A stretch of 64,000 nt of DNA from a methane-oxidizing endosymbiont of Gigantopelta aegis (GTDB lineage Bacteria > Pseudomonadota > Gammaproteobacteria > Methylococcales > Methylomonadaceae). The stretch is from positions 1,729,133 to 1,793,132 of the forward strand of contig NZ_JAEHGD010000001.1 in the NCBI RefSeq assembly GCF_016097405.1, given 5' to 3'. Below, piece after piece: positions 19,337 through 28,635 of the stretch. Position 1 is the first letter of the stretch. Every line of letters starts with the position of its first letter. The position numbers and the translations under genes are program-made. The notes under the pieces were generated by a model, which saw only the letters and a list, made by a program, of their open reading frames with translations, did not search any database and was not told the DNA's origin.

Positions 19337-19533
19337 TTATGTTTTCTGCATACCCGGCCAAGTGTCGGCTGATAAATGTGCATACTTCAGAACCTTTTCA
19401 GATCAGCCCAGCCGCTAAGCTCTTGCAACACATGAAGCGGTGTTTCGTTTGAGCATGCCAACTAGCCAGCCTGAGTATATCGTAAATCATGCCAGCGAAA
19501 ATCACTAATTTCAGCTCGTTTAAGCGCCTTGCG
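19337..19533 (-). pseudogene. Decayed tyrosine-recombinase (phage integrase) C-terminus
   Basis: No intact frame, but the minus strand translates in pieces to the C-terminal core of a phage-type integrase: K-A-L-K-R-A-E-I-S-D-F-R-W-H-D-L-R-Y-T, a stop, then N-E-T-P-L-H-V-L-Q-E-L-S-G-W, then after a frameshift K-Y-A-H-L-S-A-D. The H-D-L-R box, L-Q-E-L-G-G-W-like segment and the Tyr before A-H-L-S are the expected order of catalytic landmarks. It carries an in-frame stop and at least one frameshift, so it is a relic. It lies 70 bp past tRNA-Asn; tRNA genes are common integrase targets. The N-terminal part is absent. Confidence 0.75.
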
Positions 19534-19582
19534 CTAGACGTGATTATTCCTCAATAACGTCCTGAAATGAATGGTTGCTTAT

Positions 19583-19681
19583 GGCTTTGTTGCATAAATA
19601 GTCCACAGCGTACTCTTTTCTTAAATTCCAGTCTTTATTCATGAAACAGAATAACTTTCAGGCATACCCAAGCCTGTCATT
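19583..19681 (-). mobile_element. IS5-family (IS903-like) right-end remnant
   Basis: 99 bp that match, in reverse orientation and with two mismatches, the 3' end of the IS5-family element at 57007-57105 (end of transposase reading K-M-T-G-L-G-M-P-E, then the terminal GGCTTTGTTGCATAAAT). The match stops a few bp before the IS3-family terminal repeat at 19689, so the rest of this copy is missing. Confidence 0.85.
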
Positions 19682-19688
19682 CGCTAAA

Positions 19689-21341
19689 TGTCAACCAACC
19701 TGTCGCATTTTTTGCAATAATTTACGAAATGAATTTTATTAAGCTGCTTGACATTCTGTTGTGTTGAAATTTTCCTTATCCGGATTAAGATAAACATGGC
19801 CAATGGGCGTTAAATTTCGTGTTTGTCGTCCATTCCATCGCTCTGGATTGTCTCTTTTTGCTTGCTCGATGACTCGTTTTCTTTTTTCGAGTACGGCGCT
19901 GTCTAAGCCGTTATGGCGTTGGTTGGGTGTTACAAACTTGAGCGCACTGTGTTGATGTTCATTGTTGAACCAACAAACGAAAGCTTCAACCCAGTTCCTG
20001 GCTTCGCTTAATGTTTTAAAAGGGTTTTCTGGAAAGGTATGATGATATTTGACTGTTTTAAATAACGATTCTGAATAAGGATTATCATTACTGACACGAG
20101 GTCTGCTGAACGACGTGGCAATGTCTAAATCGACCAATTTGGCCCTTAATGTTGCGCCTTTCATCGGACTGCCGTTGTCAGAATGTATCACCAATTGCTT
20201 TTTGTCGATGTTTTCCCGGCGAGCGATATCTTCGATCAAATCAGCAGCGTGTGCGCTTGATTCGGCATCATGAACTTGCCAGCCTACGATTTTCCGACTA
20301 TAGATGTCCATCACCATGTAGAGGTAAAAATACTGCCCTTTGACGGGGCTTAATAAATACGTAATATCCCACGAGTAGATTTGATTGGCCTGTGTGGCTT
20401 TGAGTGACTGCGGTTTATTATGCTGACCTGCGGCTCCTTTAGCTCTGTGCTTAAGCTGGTTGTGGGCTTTCATGACACGATAAAAGGTTGATTCTGATGC
20501 GAGATAGCAGCCCAAATCCAATAACCTCGGAACGATTTGATGCGGCGTTAAAGCGCTGTATTCCGGTTTATTAATCACGGTGATGATTTCTTGCTTGATG
20601 GCCTCGGATAATTGATTGTGCACAGGCGCTGTATTGTGCAGTCGTAGGTCTTCTGAGAGTCCTTCTCCCCGGTTCCAACGCTGATAGGTTCGAGCTGATA
20701 TACCCACCAGTTCACAGGCTAATTTCTGCCGCGCTCCATTGTCAACGGCTTCATCAATGAGTGCGCTGTAGTGTTGGCGATCTGAGTAGGCGATTAATCG
20801 GCCGCCTTTTCCCCCAGATCGCTTGGCACTTTTTGATAACACCAGTAAAGCCGCTGTTTCTGATAACGCTTTCTCTTTGCGGTTTAGCTCCTTATGCAAA
20901 CGCTTGTTTTCTTGTTTGAGTTTTGTTTGCGCCTGTTTATATACGGATTCTGTTGATTTAGATTCTGACAAAAATTCCGCTTTCCAGGTATTTAGATGAT
21001 GTAAGTAGATGCCTTGTTCACGACAATAGGCGCTAGCCTGATCATCGGTGAGATGATGACAATGAACAATGGCTTCAAAACGTTCTACTGTATTCCAATC
21101 TTGAGGGCTTTTTTCTTTTGACATGTTTGACTCTGTTTTTTCGAGTTGATTTTTCTTAGCTAACCGAATCCATTTTTGAAGTGTGGAGTAACCCACACCT
21201 AAAGTAACTGCAATTTGCTTTAGCGATTGTTCTGGTCTTCTGGATAATGCTTTTTCTACTGATTGTACTTTAAATTCTTGGCTAAATACGCTCATTTTTG
21301 TCTCCTGATTTAAAATTTCCTAGGCGACAGGTATGTTGACA
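19689..21341 (-). mobile_element. Complete IS3-family insertion sequence
   Basis: 1653 bp bounded by 18-bp terminal inverted repeats (19689-19706 and 21324-21341) matching at 16 positions, with TG...CA outer ends. One transposase gene inside. The outer 3-4 bp on each side (AAA versus TAG) do not form a target duplication. Confidence 0.85.
19739..21295 (-). CDS. IS3-family transposase, single fused frame
   Basis: 518 residues. An N-terminal helix-turn-helix (about 18-45, L-K-Q-I-A-V-T-L-G-V-G-Y-S-T-L-Q-K-W), a second HTH-like stretch and coiled coil (about 115-150), another HTH (about 188-208) and an rve DDE integrase core with D310 (Y-S-W-D-I-T), D373 (H-S-D-N-G-S) and E409 (Y-S-E-S-L-F), the last two 35 residues apart as in the D-D-(35)-E group. 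Most IS3 elements make OrfAB by frameshifting; here both parts are in one uninterrupted frame, so no frameshift is needed. All catalytic residues are present, so the element may be active. Confidence 0.9.
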   Translation of the reverse strand: MSVFSQEFKVQSVEKALSRRPEQSLKQIAVTLGVGYSTLQKWIRLAKKNQLEKTESNMSKEKSPQDWNTVERFEAIVHCHHLTDDQASAYCREQGIYLHHLNTWKAEFLSESKSTESVYKQAQTKLKQENKRLHKELNRKEKALSETAALLVLSKSAKRSGGKGGRLIAYSDRQHYSALIDEAVDNGARQKLACELVGISARTYQRWNRGEGLSEDLRLHNTAPVHNQLSEAIKQEIITVINKPEYSALTPHQIVPRLLDLGCYLASESTFYRVMKAHNQLKHRAKGAAGQHNKPQSLKATQANQIYSWDITYLLSPVKGQYFYLYMVMDIYSRKIVGWQVHDAESSAHAADLIEDIARRENIDKKQLVIHSDNGSPMKGATLRAKLVDLDIATSFSRPRVSNDNPYSESLFKTVKYHHTFPENPFKTLSEARNWVEAFVCWFNNEHQHSALKFVTPNQRHNGLDSAVLEKRKRVIEQAKRDNPERWNGRQTRNLTPIGHVYLNPDKENFNTTECQAA

Positions 21342-21463
21342 TAGGGGGCATTTTATTCATTGCGCCTTGCAATTCTGAAACCTTTGATACCGGCAGAAAA
21401 CGGGGAGATAAAGTAGTGCCTGTATTTTTAGAAAGACACCACTTGGTCAGCGGTTAGCGGCTA

Positions 21464-22195
21464 TTATTTTTTCTTATCAATAATATTCCCCGCATGCAGG
21501 CCGCATTCTTTTTTGTTTTCACCTTCCCACCACCAGCGGCCGGCGCGTTCGTGTTGATTAGGGAGTACGGGTCGAGTACAGGGTTCGCAACCGATACTGA
21601 TGTAGCCGTGCTGGTGCAATTCGTTATAAGGGACTTGCCAGGCTTCAATATAATCCCAGACCTGAGATGAGCGCCAGTTGAGCAAAGGGTTGAATTTTAT
21701 CAAGGGCCTGTCTTCGCTAGAAAAGGCAGTGTCTAATTGGACTTCTGGAATATCGCTACGGGTATCCTGGCTTTGATCCTTGCGTTGGCCGGTTATCCAG
21801 GCATCGAGTTGCGCCAGTTTTCGTTTTAACGGGGATACTTTGCGAATACCGCAGCATTCCTGATGACCATCTTCATAAAAGCTGAATAAGCCCTTTTGTT
21901 TGACAAAGGGTTCGAGCTCGGCGGGATCTGGATTGAGCAGTTCGATGTCAATGTTGTAATGCGTTCTGACTTTTTCGATGAAACGATAGGTTTCAGGATG
22001 CAGGCGACCGGTATCCAGGCTGAAAACCTGAATATCGCGGCGAATTTTTAACGCCATATCAATTAACACGACATCTTCTGCGCCGCTGAATGAGATGGCG
22101 ATATTATCGAAATTTTCCAGTGCGACTTTTAAAATAGGCATTGGTTTTTTGTCTTTTAATTGTGCTTGGTAATGAGGCAGGTCGAAGTCAGTCAT
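21464..22195 (-). CDS. cysH: Assimilatory adenylyl-sulfate (APS) reductase
   Basis: Reduces activated sulfate to sulfite with thioredoxin. 243 residues; P-loop-like [18 protein letters not shown], and the catalytic E-C231-G-L-H. The two cysteine pairs C114-C115 and C203-x-x-C206 bind a [4Fe-4S] cluster and mark APS rather than PAPS specificity. Start overlaps the gshA stop (ATGA), so the two are translationally coupled: sulfate reduction with glutathione synthesis. The 3' side ends 122 bp from the IS3 element. Confidence 0.93.
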   Translation of the reverse strand: MTDFDLPHYQAQLKDKKPMPILKVALENFDNIAISFSGAEDVVLIDMALKIRRDIQVFSLDTGRLHPETYRFIEKVRTHYNIDIELLNPDPAELEPFVKQKGLFSFYEDGHQECCGIRKVSPLKRKLAQLDAWITGQRKDQSQDTRSDIPEVQLDTAFSSEDRPLIKFNPLLNWRSSQVWDYIEAWQVPYNELHQHGYISIGCEPCTRPVLPNQHERAGRWWWEGENKKECGLHAGNIIDKKK

Positions 22196-23775
22196 AGTGT
22201 TTGTGCAAAATAATGTTCCAGAAAGTCATCAAAACTCAAGTGGTCGCTATTTTCGATTTCTTTTTGTTTAAGATGCGACATACGCGCGAGTTCTTTGAAA
22301 TAGTGCTGCCGCTCTTCAGGCAAAGGCTGTTGTTTGAAGTTTTTGTTATGTTGAGCGGAAATATTCAGCCCATAGCGGCCAAAGGGGATTTCTTGTTCGC
22401 GCATTTCGGCCAGCATTTTTGCCGAAGGGGTTAAGTCCGGGTCTTTGACCAAGGTGAAAAAATGGGTCAGGGCATCTTGATAGGGTTGGCCTTTTTCGTC
22501 CTGATCCAGAATTTCGCAAATAGGGTGCATGTTTTGCAGGATTTTTGTCGCCCAGTCTTGTAACGATATTTGGCCCTCGGCGTGTTCAAGCATTAAGCCG
22601 GGTTTGCGGCCTTCATGGGCGACTTTGAGCTGGTTACGGTTGTTTCGTGCGTATTCGTCGTGTTGCTGATCAGGGCTGTCTTGCAATAAACAATGGAGCA
22701 GGAAGGCTTCGAGAAAGCGTGATTTATCGGCATCGATGCCAATCGGATTGAATAAATCAAGGTCTAGGGAGCGCACTTCAACATAACGCACGCCACGTCG
22801 CTTTAAGGCTAAGGTAGGTTTTTCGCCGGAATTGGCAATCTGTTTAGGGCGGATGGTGCTGTAAAACTCGTTTTCAATTTGCAGAATATTGGCGTTGAGT
22901 TGACGATATTCCCCATCGACTTTCACACCAATTTTTTCGTATTCCGGGTAGGGTGTTTCGATAGCCGTACTTAAGGTTTCGACATAACCATCGAGTGAAT
23001 TGTAATCAATGTTGAGTTGTTCCTGGTTTTTGCTTTTATAGCCGATATCACTCATGCGTAACGAGGTAGCATAGGGATGGTACAGCGTATAGCTATCAAA
23101 TTCATCAAATTGCGCCATCAGGTGTGGACGGCTTTTGAAGAATTTTTTGCAAATTGCGGGCGATGCGCCAAACAGGTACAAAATAAGCCAGCCCTGGCGC
23201 TGAAAATTTCGAATCAAACCGAAATAGCTTTCGGAAATGAAATGATCAAGGCTGTCAAAAGAGCCGCTTTGTTGGTGTAGCAAAGGCCATAAGGCGACCG
23301 GTACGGAATAGTTGAAATGGATACCGGCAATCGCCTGCATGGTCCGTCCATAACGATACCAGAGTCCTTTGCGGTAGACATGTTTCATCTGGCCGATATT
23401 GGAGGTGCCGTATTCGGCAATACGAATACTGTCGTCGCCATTGATACCACAAGGCATGCTGGTGGTTAACAGCATTTCATCGTGCAGGTTTTGATACACA
23501 AAGCGATGAATGTGCTGCATAAACAACAGGCTTTCATTGATATCGGAGAAAGGTGGGGTAATAAATTCCAGCAGAGCTTCGGAATAGTCCGTTGTGATAT
23601 GCGGATGGGTTAGCGCTGCGCCTAATGATGCGGGATGATCGCTTTGTGAAATACAACCTGAAGAATCAATGCGCAGGCTTTCTTTTTCAATGCCTTTCAG
23701 ACCGTGTTTCAGCAAGTGCTGTTGTTGGTGTGCAATGATATATTTTAAGCGGGACGATGACGGATGCGTGTTCAT
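22192..23775 (-). CDS. gshA: Glutamate-cysteine ligase
   Basis: First step of glutathione synthesis. 527 residues, the size of the gammaproteobacterial type (GshA family 1). N-terminal G-I-E-K-E-S-L-R-I and the [13 protein letters not shown] stretch form the ATP/Mg-binding acidic site; [10 protein letters not shown] is the family signature. First gene of the gshA-cysH unit. Reading frame continuous; ATG start at 23775. Confidence 0.95.
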   Translation of the reverse strand: MNTHPSSSRLKYIIAHQQQHLLKHGLKGIEKESLRIDSSGCISQSDHPASLGAALTHPHITTDYSEALLEFITPPFSDINESLLFMQHIHRFVYQNLHDEMLLTTSMPCGINGDDSIRIAEYGTSNIGQMKHVYRKGLWYRYGRTMQAIAGIHFNYSVPVALWPLLHQQSGSFDSLDHFISESYFGLIRNFQRQGWLILYLFGASPAICKKFFKSRPHLMAQFDEFDSYTLYHPYATSLRMSDIGYKSKNQEQLNIDYNSLDGYVETLSTAIETPYPEYEKIGVKVDGEYRQLNANILQIENEFYSTIRPKQIANSGEKPTLALKRRGVRYVEVRSLDLDLFNPIGIDADKSRFLEAFLLHCLLQDSPDQQHDEYARNNRNQLKVAHEGRKPGLMLEHAEGQISLQDWATKILQNMHPICEILDQDEKGQPYQDALTHFFTLVKDPDLTPSAKMLAEMREQEIPFGRYGLNISAQHNKNFKQQPLPEERQHYFKELARMSHLKQKEIENSDHLSFDDFLEHYFAQTL

Positions 23776-23914
23776 TAATCAGGCTACGCGAATGACGCGT
23801 CTTAGGTATAATCGACCTATTATAGAGTGTTGTCGAGATTTTGAGAACCTTATCGACAGCATGCAGGCCGGGGTAGGCGTTAATGCATAAAAAATCAAGG
23901 GTTTGTTTTGTATT

Positions 23915-26047
23915 ATGAACGATAAGGTGTTACACACATTACGCACGGTTTTTGGCTATGAGCAGTTCCGCGGTCAACAAGCTGAAATTATCAGCCAGCT
24001 GATTGCGGGTAATGATGTATTGGTTTTGATGCCGACCGGAGGCGGGAAATCCTTGTGTTTTCAGATTCCAGCCTTGCTGATGGATGGGGTGGCGATTGTG
24101 ATTTCGCCATTGATTGCGTTGATGGAAGATCAGGTTAATGCCTTGCATCAGCTTGGTATCCGTGCCGCCTTTTTAAATTCAACCTTGTCATTAGATGAGG
24201 TTCGGCAGATTGAGGCGCAGCTGCAACAGGGCGCGTTGGATTTACTTTATATGGCGCCGGAGCGTTTGAACAATGAGCGCACCTTATCGCTGTTTACCCG
24301 CACAAAAATTGCTTTATTCGCAATCGATGAGGCGCATTGTGTGTCGCAGTGGGGACATGATTTTCGTGCCGATTATCTGCAATTGTCGCTGTTGCAGCAG
24401 CGCTTTCCCGATGTGCCGCGCATTGCCCTGACAGCGACTGCAGACAATAAAACCCGCGCTGAAATTATCCAACGCTTAGGTTTGGAGCAGGCAAAAATTT
24501 TTGTCAGCGGCTTTGATCGGCCTAATATTCGCTACAGAATTGTACATAAACAACAGGCGCGACAACAATTATTGCAGTTTATTCAACAAGAACATGCGGG
24601 CGATGCAGGTATTGTTTATTGCTTGTCGCGAAAAAAAGTCGAGGCGACGGCCGAGTGGCTGAATGAAAAAGGTATTACCGCCTTGCCTTACCATGCCGGT
24701 ATGAGCAATGAATTGCGGCAACGTCATCAGCAACGCTTCATCAAGGAGGAAGGCTTGGTCATCGTTGCAACGATTGCATTTGGCATGGGCATAGACAAGC
24801 CGAATGTACGCTTTGTCGCGCATTTGGATTTGCCTAAAAGTATCGAAGCCTATTATCAGGAAACCGGCCGTGCCGGTCGTGATGGGCTGCCAGCGAATGC
24901 CTGGATGGCGTATGGCTTGCAGGATGTGATTTCCCTGCGTCAAATGATGGCCGGCTCTAATGCCAATGAAACGCACCGGCGGCTGGAATTGCATAAGCTT
25001 GATGCCATGCTGGCCTTGTGTGAAACCATTCATTGCCGCAGACAGGATTTATTGGCTTATTTTGGCGATATGCTGGAGGCGCCTTGCGGTAATTGTGATA
25101 CCTGTCTGGAGCCGGTCAAGACTTGGGACGGAACAGTGGCGGCACAACAAGCCTTATCCTGTATTTATCGTACTGGCCAGCGCTTTGGTGCGAGTTATTT
25201 AATCGACGTGCTGCGCGGCAAGGATAATGACCGGATACGACATTTTGGCCATGATAAACAATCAACCTTTGGAATTGGTAAAGAGTTAGATGAACAACGC
25301 TGGCGTTCGGTGTTTAGGCAATTGGTCGCGCGTGGTTTGATTGAGGTTGATTTTGAAGGGTTTGGTGCCTTTAAACTCACCGAGGCGTGCCGACCTGTAT
25401 TGCGCGGCGAACAAACCCTGATGCTGCGCAGCGATATTCAAGTCAAAAAAGCGCGTTCAGGCACATCCAGGAAAGTGCAGCCTGATAATCCGTTATGGGA
25501 GGCATTACGCGCTAAACGCCGGGAAATTGCGCAGCGCCAGGATGTCCCGCCCTATGTTATTTTTCATGATGCCACCTTGATGGAAATGGTGGCGGCAAGG
25601 CCGAAAACATTGAGTCAGATGGCGCATGTTTCAGGTGTCGGTGAGCGTAAACTGGCACTTTATGGGGATGAGTTTATCGCGGTGATTCAGCAGTTTTCAG
25701 GTGTTGACATCAAGGAAAAAAGCAGTGATACGGTACAGGAAAGTCTGGACTTGTTTCGATTAGGGTACACGGCTGAACAAATTGCTGAGCAGCGCGAACT
25801 TAAAGCAGATACCATTTATCGACATTTATCGGTCGCAATTGAGCAGGGACAGATTGCATTGAGCGAGGTGGTATCGTTGCCGGACTCTGAAATAGACAAG
25901 CTGCAAGATGCCATATTATCGCTGCCAGATGATCAGAATAATCGTCTGAAGCCGGTTTATGAACAATTCTCGGGTGTCTATTCGTATGGGATTCTGCATT
26001 GTGTCAAGGCGTCTTTAACACACGAGATTGAAGCGTCTTCGAGCTGA
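23915..26047 (+). CDS. recQ: ATP-dependent DNA helicase RecQ
   Basis: 3'-5' helicase in recombination and fork repair. I use ATG 23915 (710 residues, M-N-D-K-V-L-H-T-L); a TTG at 23903 is an alternative. Walker A P-T-G-G-G-K-S (40-46), I-D-E-A-H-C (DEAH-like box), aromatic-rich loop W-G-H-D-F-R, motif [12 protein letters not shown], a zinc-binding Cys set ending C-G-N-C-D-T-C, winged-helix RQC, and an HRDC domain at about 515-595, with about 110 extra residues at the end that include a helix-turn-helix-like stretch. No clear ribosome-binding site. Confidence 0.94.
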   Translation: MNDKVLHTLRTVFGYEQFRGQQAEIISQLIAGNDVLVLMPTGGGKSLCFQIPALLMDGVAIVISPLIALMEDQVNALHQLGIRAAFLNSTLSLDEVRQIEAQLQQGALDLLYMAPERLNNERTLSLFTRTKIALFAIDEAHCVSQWGHDFRADYLQLSLLQQRFPDVPRIALTATADNKTRAEIIQRLGLEQAKIFVSGFDRPNIRYRIVHKQQARQQLLQFIQQEHAGDAGIVYCLSRKKVEATAEWLNEKGITALPYHAGMSNELRQRHQQRFIKEEGLVIVATIAFGMGIDKPNVRFVAHLDLPKSIEAYYQETGRAGRDGLPANAWMAYGLQDVISLRQMMAGSNANETHRRLELHKLDAMLALCETIHCRRQDLLAYFGDMLEAPCGNCDTCLEPVKTWDGTVAAQQALSCIYRTGQRFGASYLIDVLRGKDNDRIRHFGHDKQSTFGIGKELDEQRWRSVFRQLVARGLIEVDFEGFGAFKLTEACRPVLRGEQTLMLRSDIQVKKARSGTSRKVQPDNPLWEALRAKRREIAQRQDVPPYVIFHDATLMEMVAARPKTLSQMAHVSGVGERKLALYGDEFIAVIQQFSGVDIKEKSSDTVQESLDLFRLGYTAEQIAEQRELKADTIYRHLSVAIEQGQIALSEVVSLPDSEIDKLQDAILSLPDDQNNRLKPVYEQFSGVYSYGILHCVKASLTHEIEASSS

Positions 26048-26065
26048 AACTACAGCTTGCCCTGG

Positions 26066-26518
26066 TTAAGCCGGGGCTAAGTCCTGTGTTTGGCTTGAAA
26101 AGTGGTAATGATCTTTTAAACAGTGTGTCAGCCATTTGTCCAGAAAATAATTGAGTCGCCATTTATAGTGCATGATGGCAACAGATTCGGTGGCTGATTT
26201 GTACACGTACGATACCGGATGACGGGCGTGGTCGCTTAAAACTTCGGCCAGTTGGGCGTCAAAATAGATGCGGATGACGACCTCGGGCATCATGAATGTT
26301 TCCAGTTCATCGCCGAAACGATGAGAGAGTTTGATGGTGACGGTGTAACGGCTTTGTTCCAGCATTTCAAGATGAATGGCGGGTTTGTTCTTGCACAAGC
26401 CTACAGCTTCAGTTTTTATCTGTTTGAGTTCGGGAATCAGACGCAGCAGTTTTTGGTAATTGGATTCACAAAGCTTTTCCAGGCACCAGGAGGTGTTGAT
26501 AGGTTGAACATGTCCCAT
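26066..26518 (-). CDS. DUF1249 family protein
   Basis: 150-residue soluble protein of the DUF1249 (YqiB-like) family: Y-Q-K-L-L-R-L-I-P near the start, V-V-I-R-I-Y-F-D-A-Q-L-A-E-V, and K-W-R-L-N-Y-F-L-D-K-W-L near the end. Function unknown. Third of three tightly packed genes (pilZ-queD-DUF1249, gaps 5 and 3 bp), convergent with recQ. Confidence 0.85.
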   Translation of the reverse strand: MGHVQPINTSWCLEKLCESNYQKLLRLIPELKQIKTEAVGLCKNKPAIHLEMLEQSRYTVTIKLSHRFGDELETFMMPEVVIRIYFDAQLAEVLSDHARHPVSYVYKSATESVAIMHYKWRLNYFLDKWLTHCLKDHYHFSSQTQDLAPA

Positions 26519-26521
26519 GAT

Positions 26522-26926
26522 TCAATCTTCCCGGTAACAGGCACAGGCGCTGTCGGTTTCCCATAATACAACCTGGTCGATATTGAATCCCTGGTTTTTT
26601 AAATGGCGATAAATCATTTTGCTTAAAACTTCAGCAGTCGGGTGTTCATCCAGTAACATAAAACGCTCGTTATTGGCGCGTAAAGCCGGTACTAAGGGAT
26701 CATCTTTATGCAGTAAAAAGTTGTGATCGAGTTGGTCGTCAATATACGATTTGACGCTGGCTTTGATATCTGAAAAATCACAGACCATAGCTTGGTCGTT
26801 CAGCTGTTCCTGGCGAATGGAAATAGCCGCTTTGACGCTATGGCCATGCAGGTTGCGGCACTTCCCGGGATGGTTCATCAAGCGATGTCCGTAGCAAAAA
26901 TAAACCTCCTTGGTGATGATGTACAT
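26522..26926 (-). CDS. queD: 6-carboxy-tetrahydropterin synthase / PTPS family (QueD)
   Basis: Converts dihydroneopterin triphosphate to a 6-substituted tetrahydropterin, normally the second step of queuosine synthesis. 134 residues with the zinc ligands H14 (C-Y-G-H14) and H27-G-H29, nucleophile C23 (G-K-C-R-N-L-H-G-H), and the C-terminal W-E-T-D catalytic glutamate. No other queuosine gene is nearby, so a role elsewhere in pterin metabolism cannot be excluded. ATG start with GGAGG-like sequence upstream (complement of CCTCC at 26908-26912). Confidence 0.85.
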   Translation of the reverse strand: MYIITKEVYFCYGHRLMNHPGKCRNLHGHSVKAAISIRQEQLNDQAMVCDFSDIKASVKSYIDDQLDHNFLLHKDDPLVPALRANNERFMLLDEHPTAEVLSKMIYRHLKNQGFNIDQVVLWETDSACACYRED

Positions 26927-26931
26927 ACAAT

Positions 26932-27228
26932 TCAGCCTTTTATGCTTTTGATTATCGCGGCGATTTCGTATTGATCAGGCGCTTTTTCTGTGCAGCGCAC
27001 AACTTCAATCAAGGCGGCCATCGGGGGCGTGAGTGATTTTTTAGGTTCGACACAAACATCCATGGCCAGTCCGGGTTCAAACGGGGTGTCAGCGATAAAT
27101 GATAAGCCGGCACCGCTGAGCGATGTGCAGCGGCCACGTTTTTCATCACTGCCGTCAAGGGTTTTGTAGGTAATGTCACAGTCGACATTCATGCGCATAT
27201 AGTTACGTTTTTCATCATAATCTAGCAT
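26932..27228 (-). CDS. PilZ domain protein
   Basis: 98 residues consisting of a single PilZ domain, which normally binds cyclic di-GMP. The first motif K-R-N-Y-M-R-M fits R-x-x-x-R; the second reads S-L-S-G-A-G-L-S-F where D/N-x-S-x-x-G is expected, so its leading acidic/Asn residue is Ser. Binding may therefore be altered. First gene of the pilZ-queD-DUF1249 unit. Confidence 0.8.
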   Translation of the reverse strand: MLDYDEKRNYMRMNVDCDITYKTLDGSDEKRGRCTSLSGAGLSFIADTPFEPGLAMDVCVEPKKSLTPPMAALIEVVRCTEKAPDQYEIAAIIKSIKG

Positions 27229-27429
27229 CGCTATTTCCTCTGAAGTAAACGGTTATCATAACAAAATATTTAGCGTTTAATTTATAGACGCACTTGAATG
27301 ATTTTTCCAGGTTTTGGCTTAGGCTTTTTATTGAGACCGGGATATACGTAGCGTAAGCACGGTATTAGCCCAATAGTGTTGCGTAGCCCCTCGTAGGGCA
27401 CCTGCCCCTATAAGGTTGTTTCTTTAATA

Positions 27430-28635
27430 TCAAATATTCAATAGTAAGTGGGCCGGTGCTTCGAGGCATTCTTTTATGGTGCCGAGAAATTGCACGGCTT
27501 CTTTACCGTCAACCAGGCGGTGATCATAGGACAGTGCTAAATACATGATCGGCCGAATAACAATTTCACCATTTTCAACCACTGGGCGTTCTTTGATCGC
27601 ATGCATACCTAAGATGGCACATTGTGGCGGGTTAAGGATGGGGGTAGACAGCATGGAACCAAAAATACCGCCATTGGTAATGGTGAAGGTGCCACCGGTT
27701 AAATCATCCACACTGATGGTGCCGGCTTTTGCTTTGCCGCCAAATTCGGCAATACTTTTTTCAATGCCGGCAAAATCAAGTTGATCGGCATCTCGGATGA
27801 CAGGAACGATGAGGCCGCGGGGTGATGAAACTGCAATACCAATATCGTAATAGCCATGATAGATAATATCGTTACCATCTATCGAGGCATTGATGGCCGG
27901 GAAGCGTTTTAAAGCTTCAATCGAGGCTTTGACAAAAAATGACATAAAGCCGAGTTTAACCTCATGTTTTTGTTCAAAGCGTTGTTTATATTGCTGGCGA
28001 AGATTGATGACCGCCTGCATATTCACTTCATTGAAGGTGGTCAGCATGGCGGCATTTTGTTGGGCCTGCAGCAAGCGTTCGGCAATTTTTGCCCGTAGCC
28101 GTGTCATGGGGACGCGTTGTTCCGGACGTATTGGGGAGGAGGTGGCGTAAACCGGCGTTTCTATATCCTGCGTAGTCGGGATTGCGCTGGGTTCGGTTGA
28201 TTTTTTGGCTTCTGCTTGCGCTTGTTTTTCCAGATAATCCAGAACGTCTGTTTTTAAAATACGGCCATGCTTTCCCGTACCCAGAATTTTTTGAGGGTCC
28301 AACTGATTTTCCTGGATTAAGCGCCTGACGGCGGGACTTAGTGGAATATCGGCACTGGCGTTGGTGGTTGTTTCGGTGTGCTCTGGTTCTGCAATCGCTT
28401 GTTCTTCCATGATGGCGAGGACTTCGCCGGCAGTGACCGTTGCGCCATCAGGTTTGATGATTTCTTTCAGGACGCCTGTGGCTGGCGCGGGAACTTCCAG
28501 CACCACTTTATCGGTTTCCAGGTCGACCAGGGTTTCATCCTTGGTAATCGAATCACCGGGCTGTTTGTGCCAGGCGACCAGTGTTGCATCGGAGACTGAT
28601 TCAGGTAAGTCCGGGACCAGAATTTCATGTTTCAT
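27430..28635 (-). CDS. sucB: 2-oxoglutarate dehydrogenase E2 (dihydrolipoyl succinyltransferase)
   Basis: Core of the OGDH complex, moving succinyl from lipoate to CoA. 401 residues: N-terminal lipoyl domain with E-T-D-K43-V-V-L-E-V (lipoylated Lys43), a peripheral-subunit-binding domain (about 95-135, S-P-A-V-R-R-L-I), a Pro/Ala-rich linker and the catalytic domain ending with S-Y-D-H-R-L-V-D-G (active-site His). Start overlaps the sucA stop by 11 bp. An E3 gene is not downstream in the window. Confidence 0.95.
   Translation of the reverse strand: MKHEILVPDLPESVSDATLVAWHKQPGDSITKDETLVDLETDKVVLEVPAPATGVLKEIIKPDGATVTAGEVLAIMEEQAIAEPEHTETTTNASADIPLSPAVRRLIQENQLDPQKILGTGKHGRILKTDVLDYLEKQAQAEAKKSTEPSAIPTTQDIETPVYATSSPIRPEQRVPMTRLRAKIAERLLQAQQNAAMLTTFNEVNMQAVINLRQQYKQRFEQKHEVKLGFMSFFVKASIEALKRFPAINASIDGNDIIYHGYYDIGIAVSSPRGLIVPVIRDADQLDFAGIEKSIAEFGGKAKAGTISVDDLTGGTFTITNGGIFGSMLSTPILNPPQCAILGMHAIKERPVVENGEIVIRPIMYLALSYDHRLVDGKEAVQFLGTIKECLEAPAHLLLNI

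Noticed and set aside
19686..21344. Target duplication of the IS3 element
   Set aside because: Flanking trinucleotides AAA and TAG differ, and shifting the ends by one or two bases does not produce a match.
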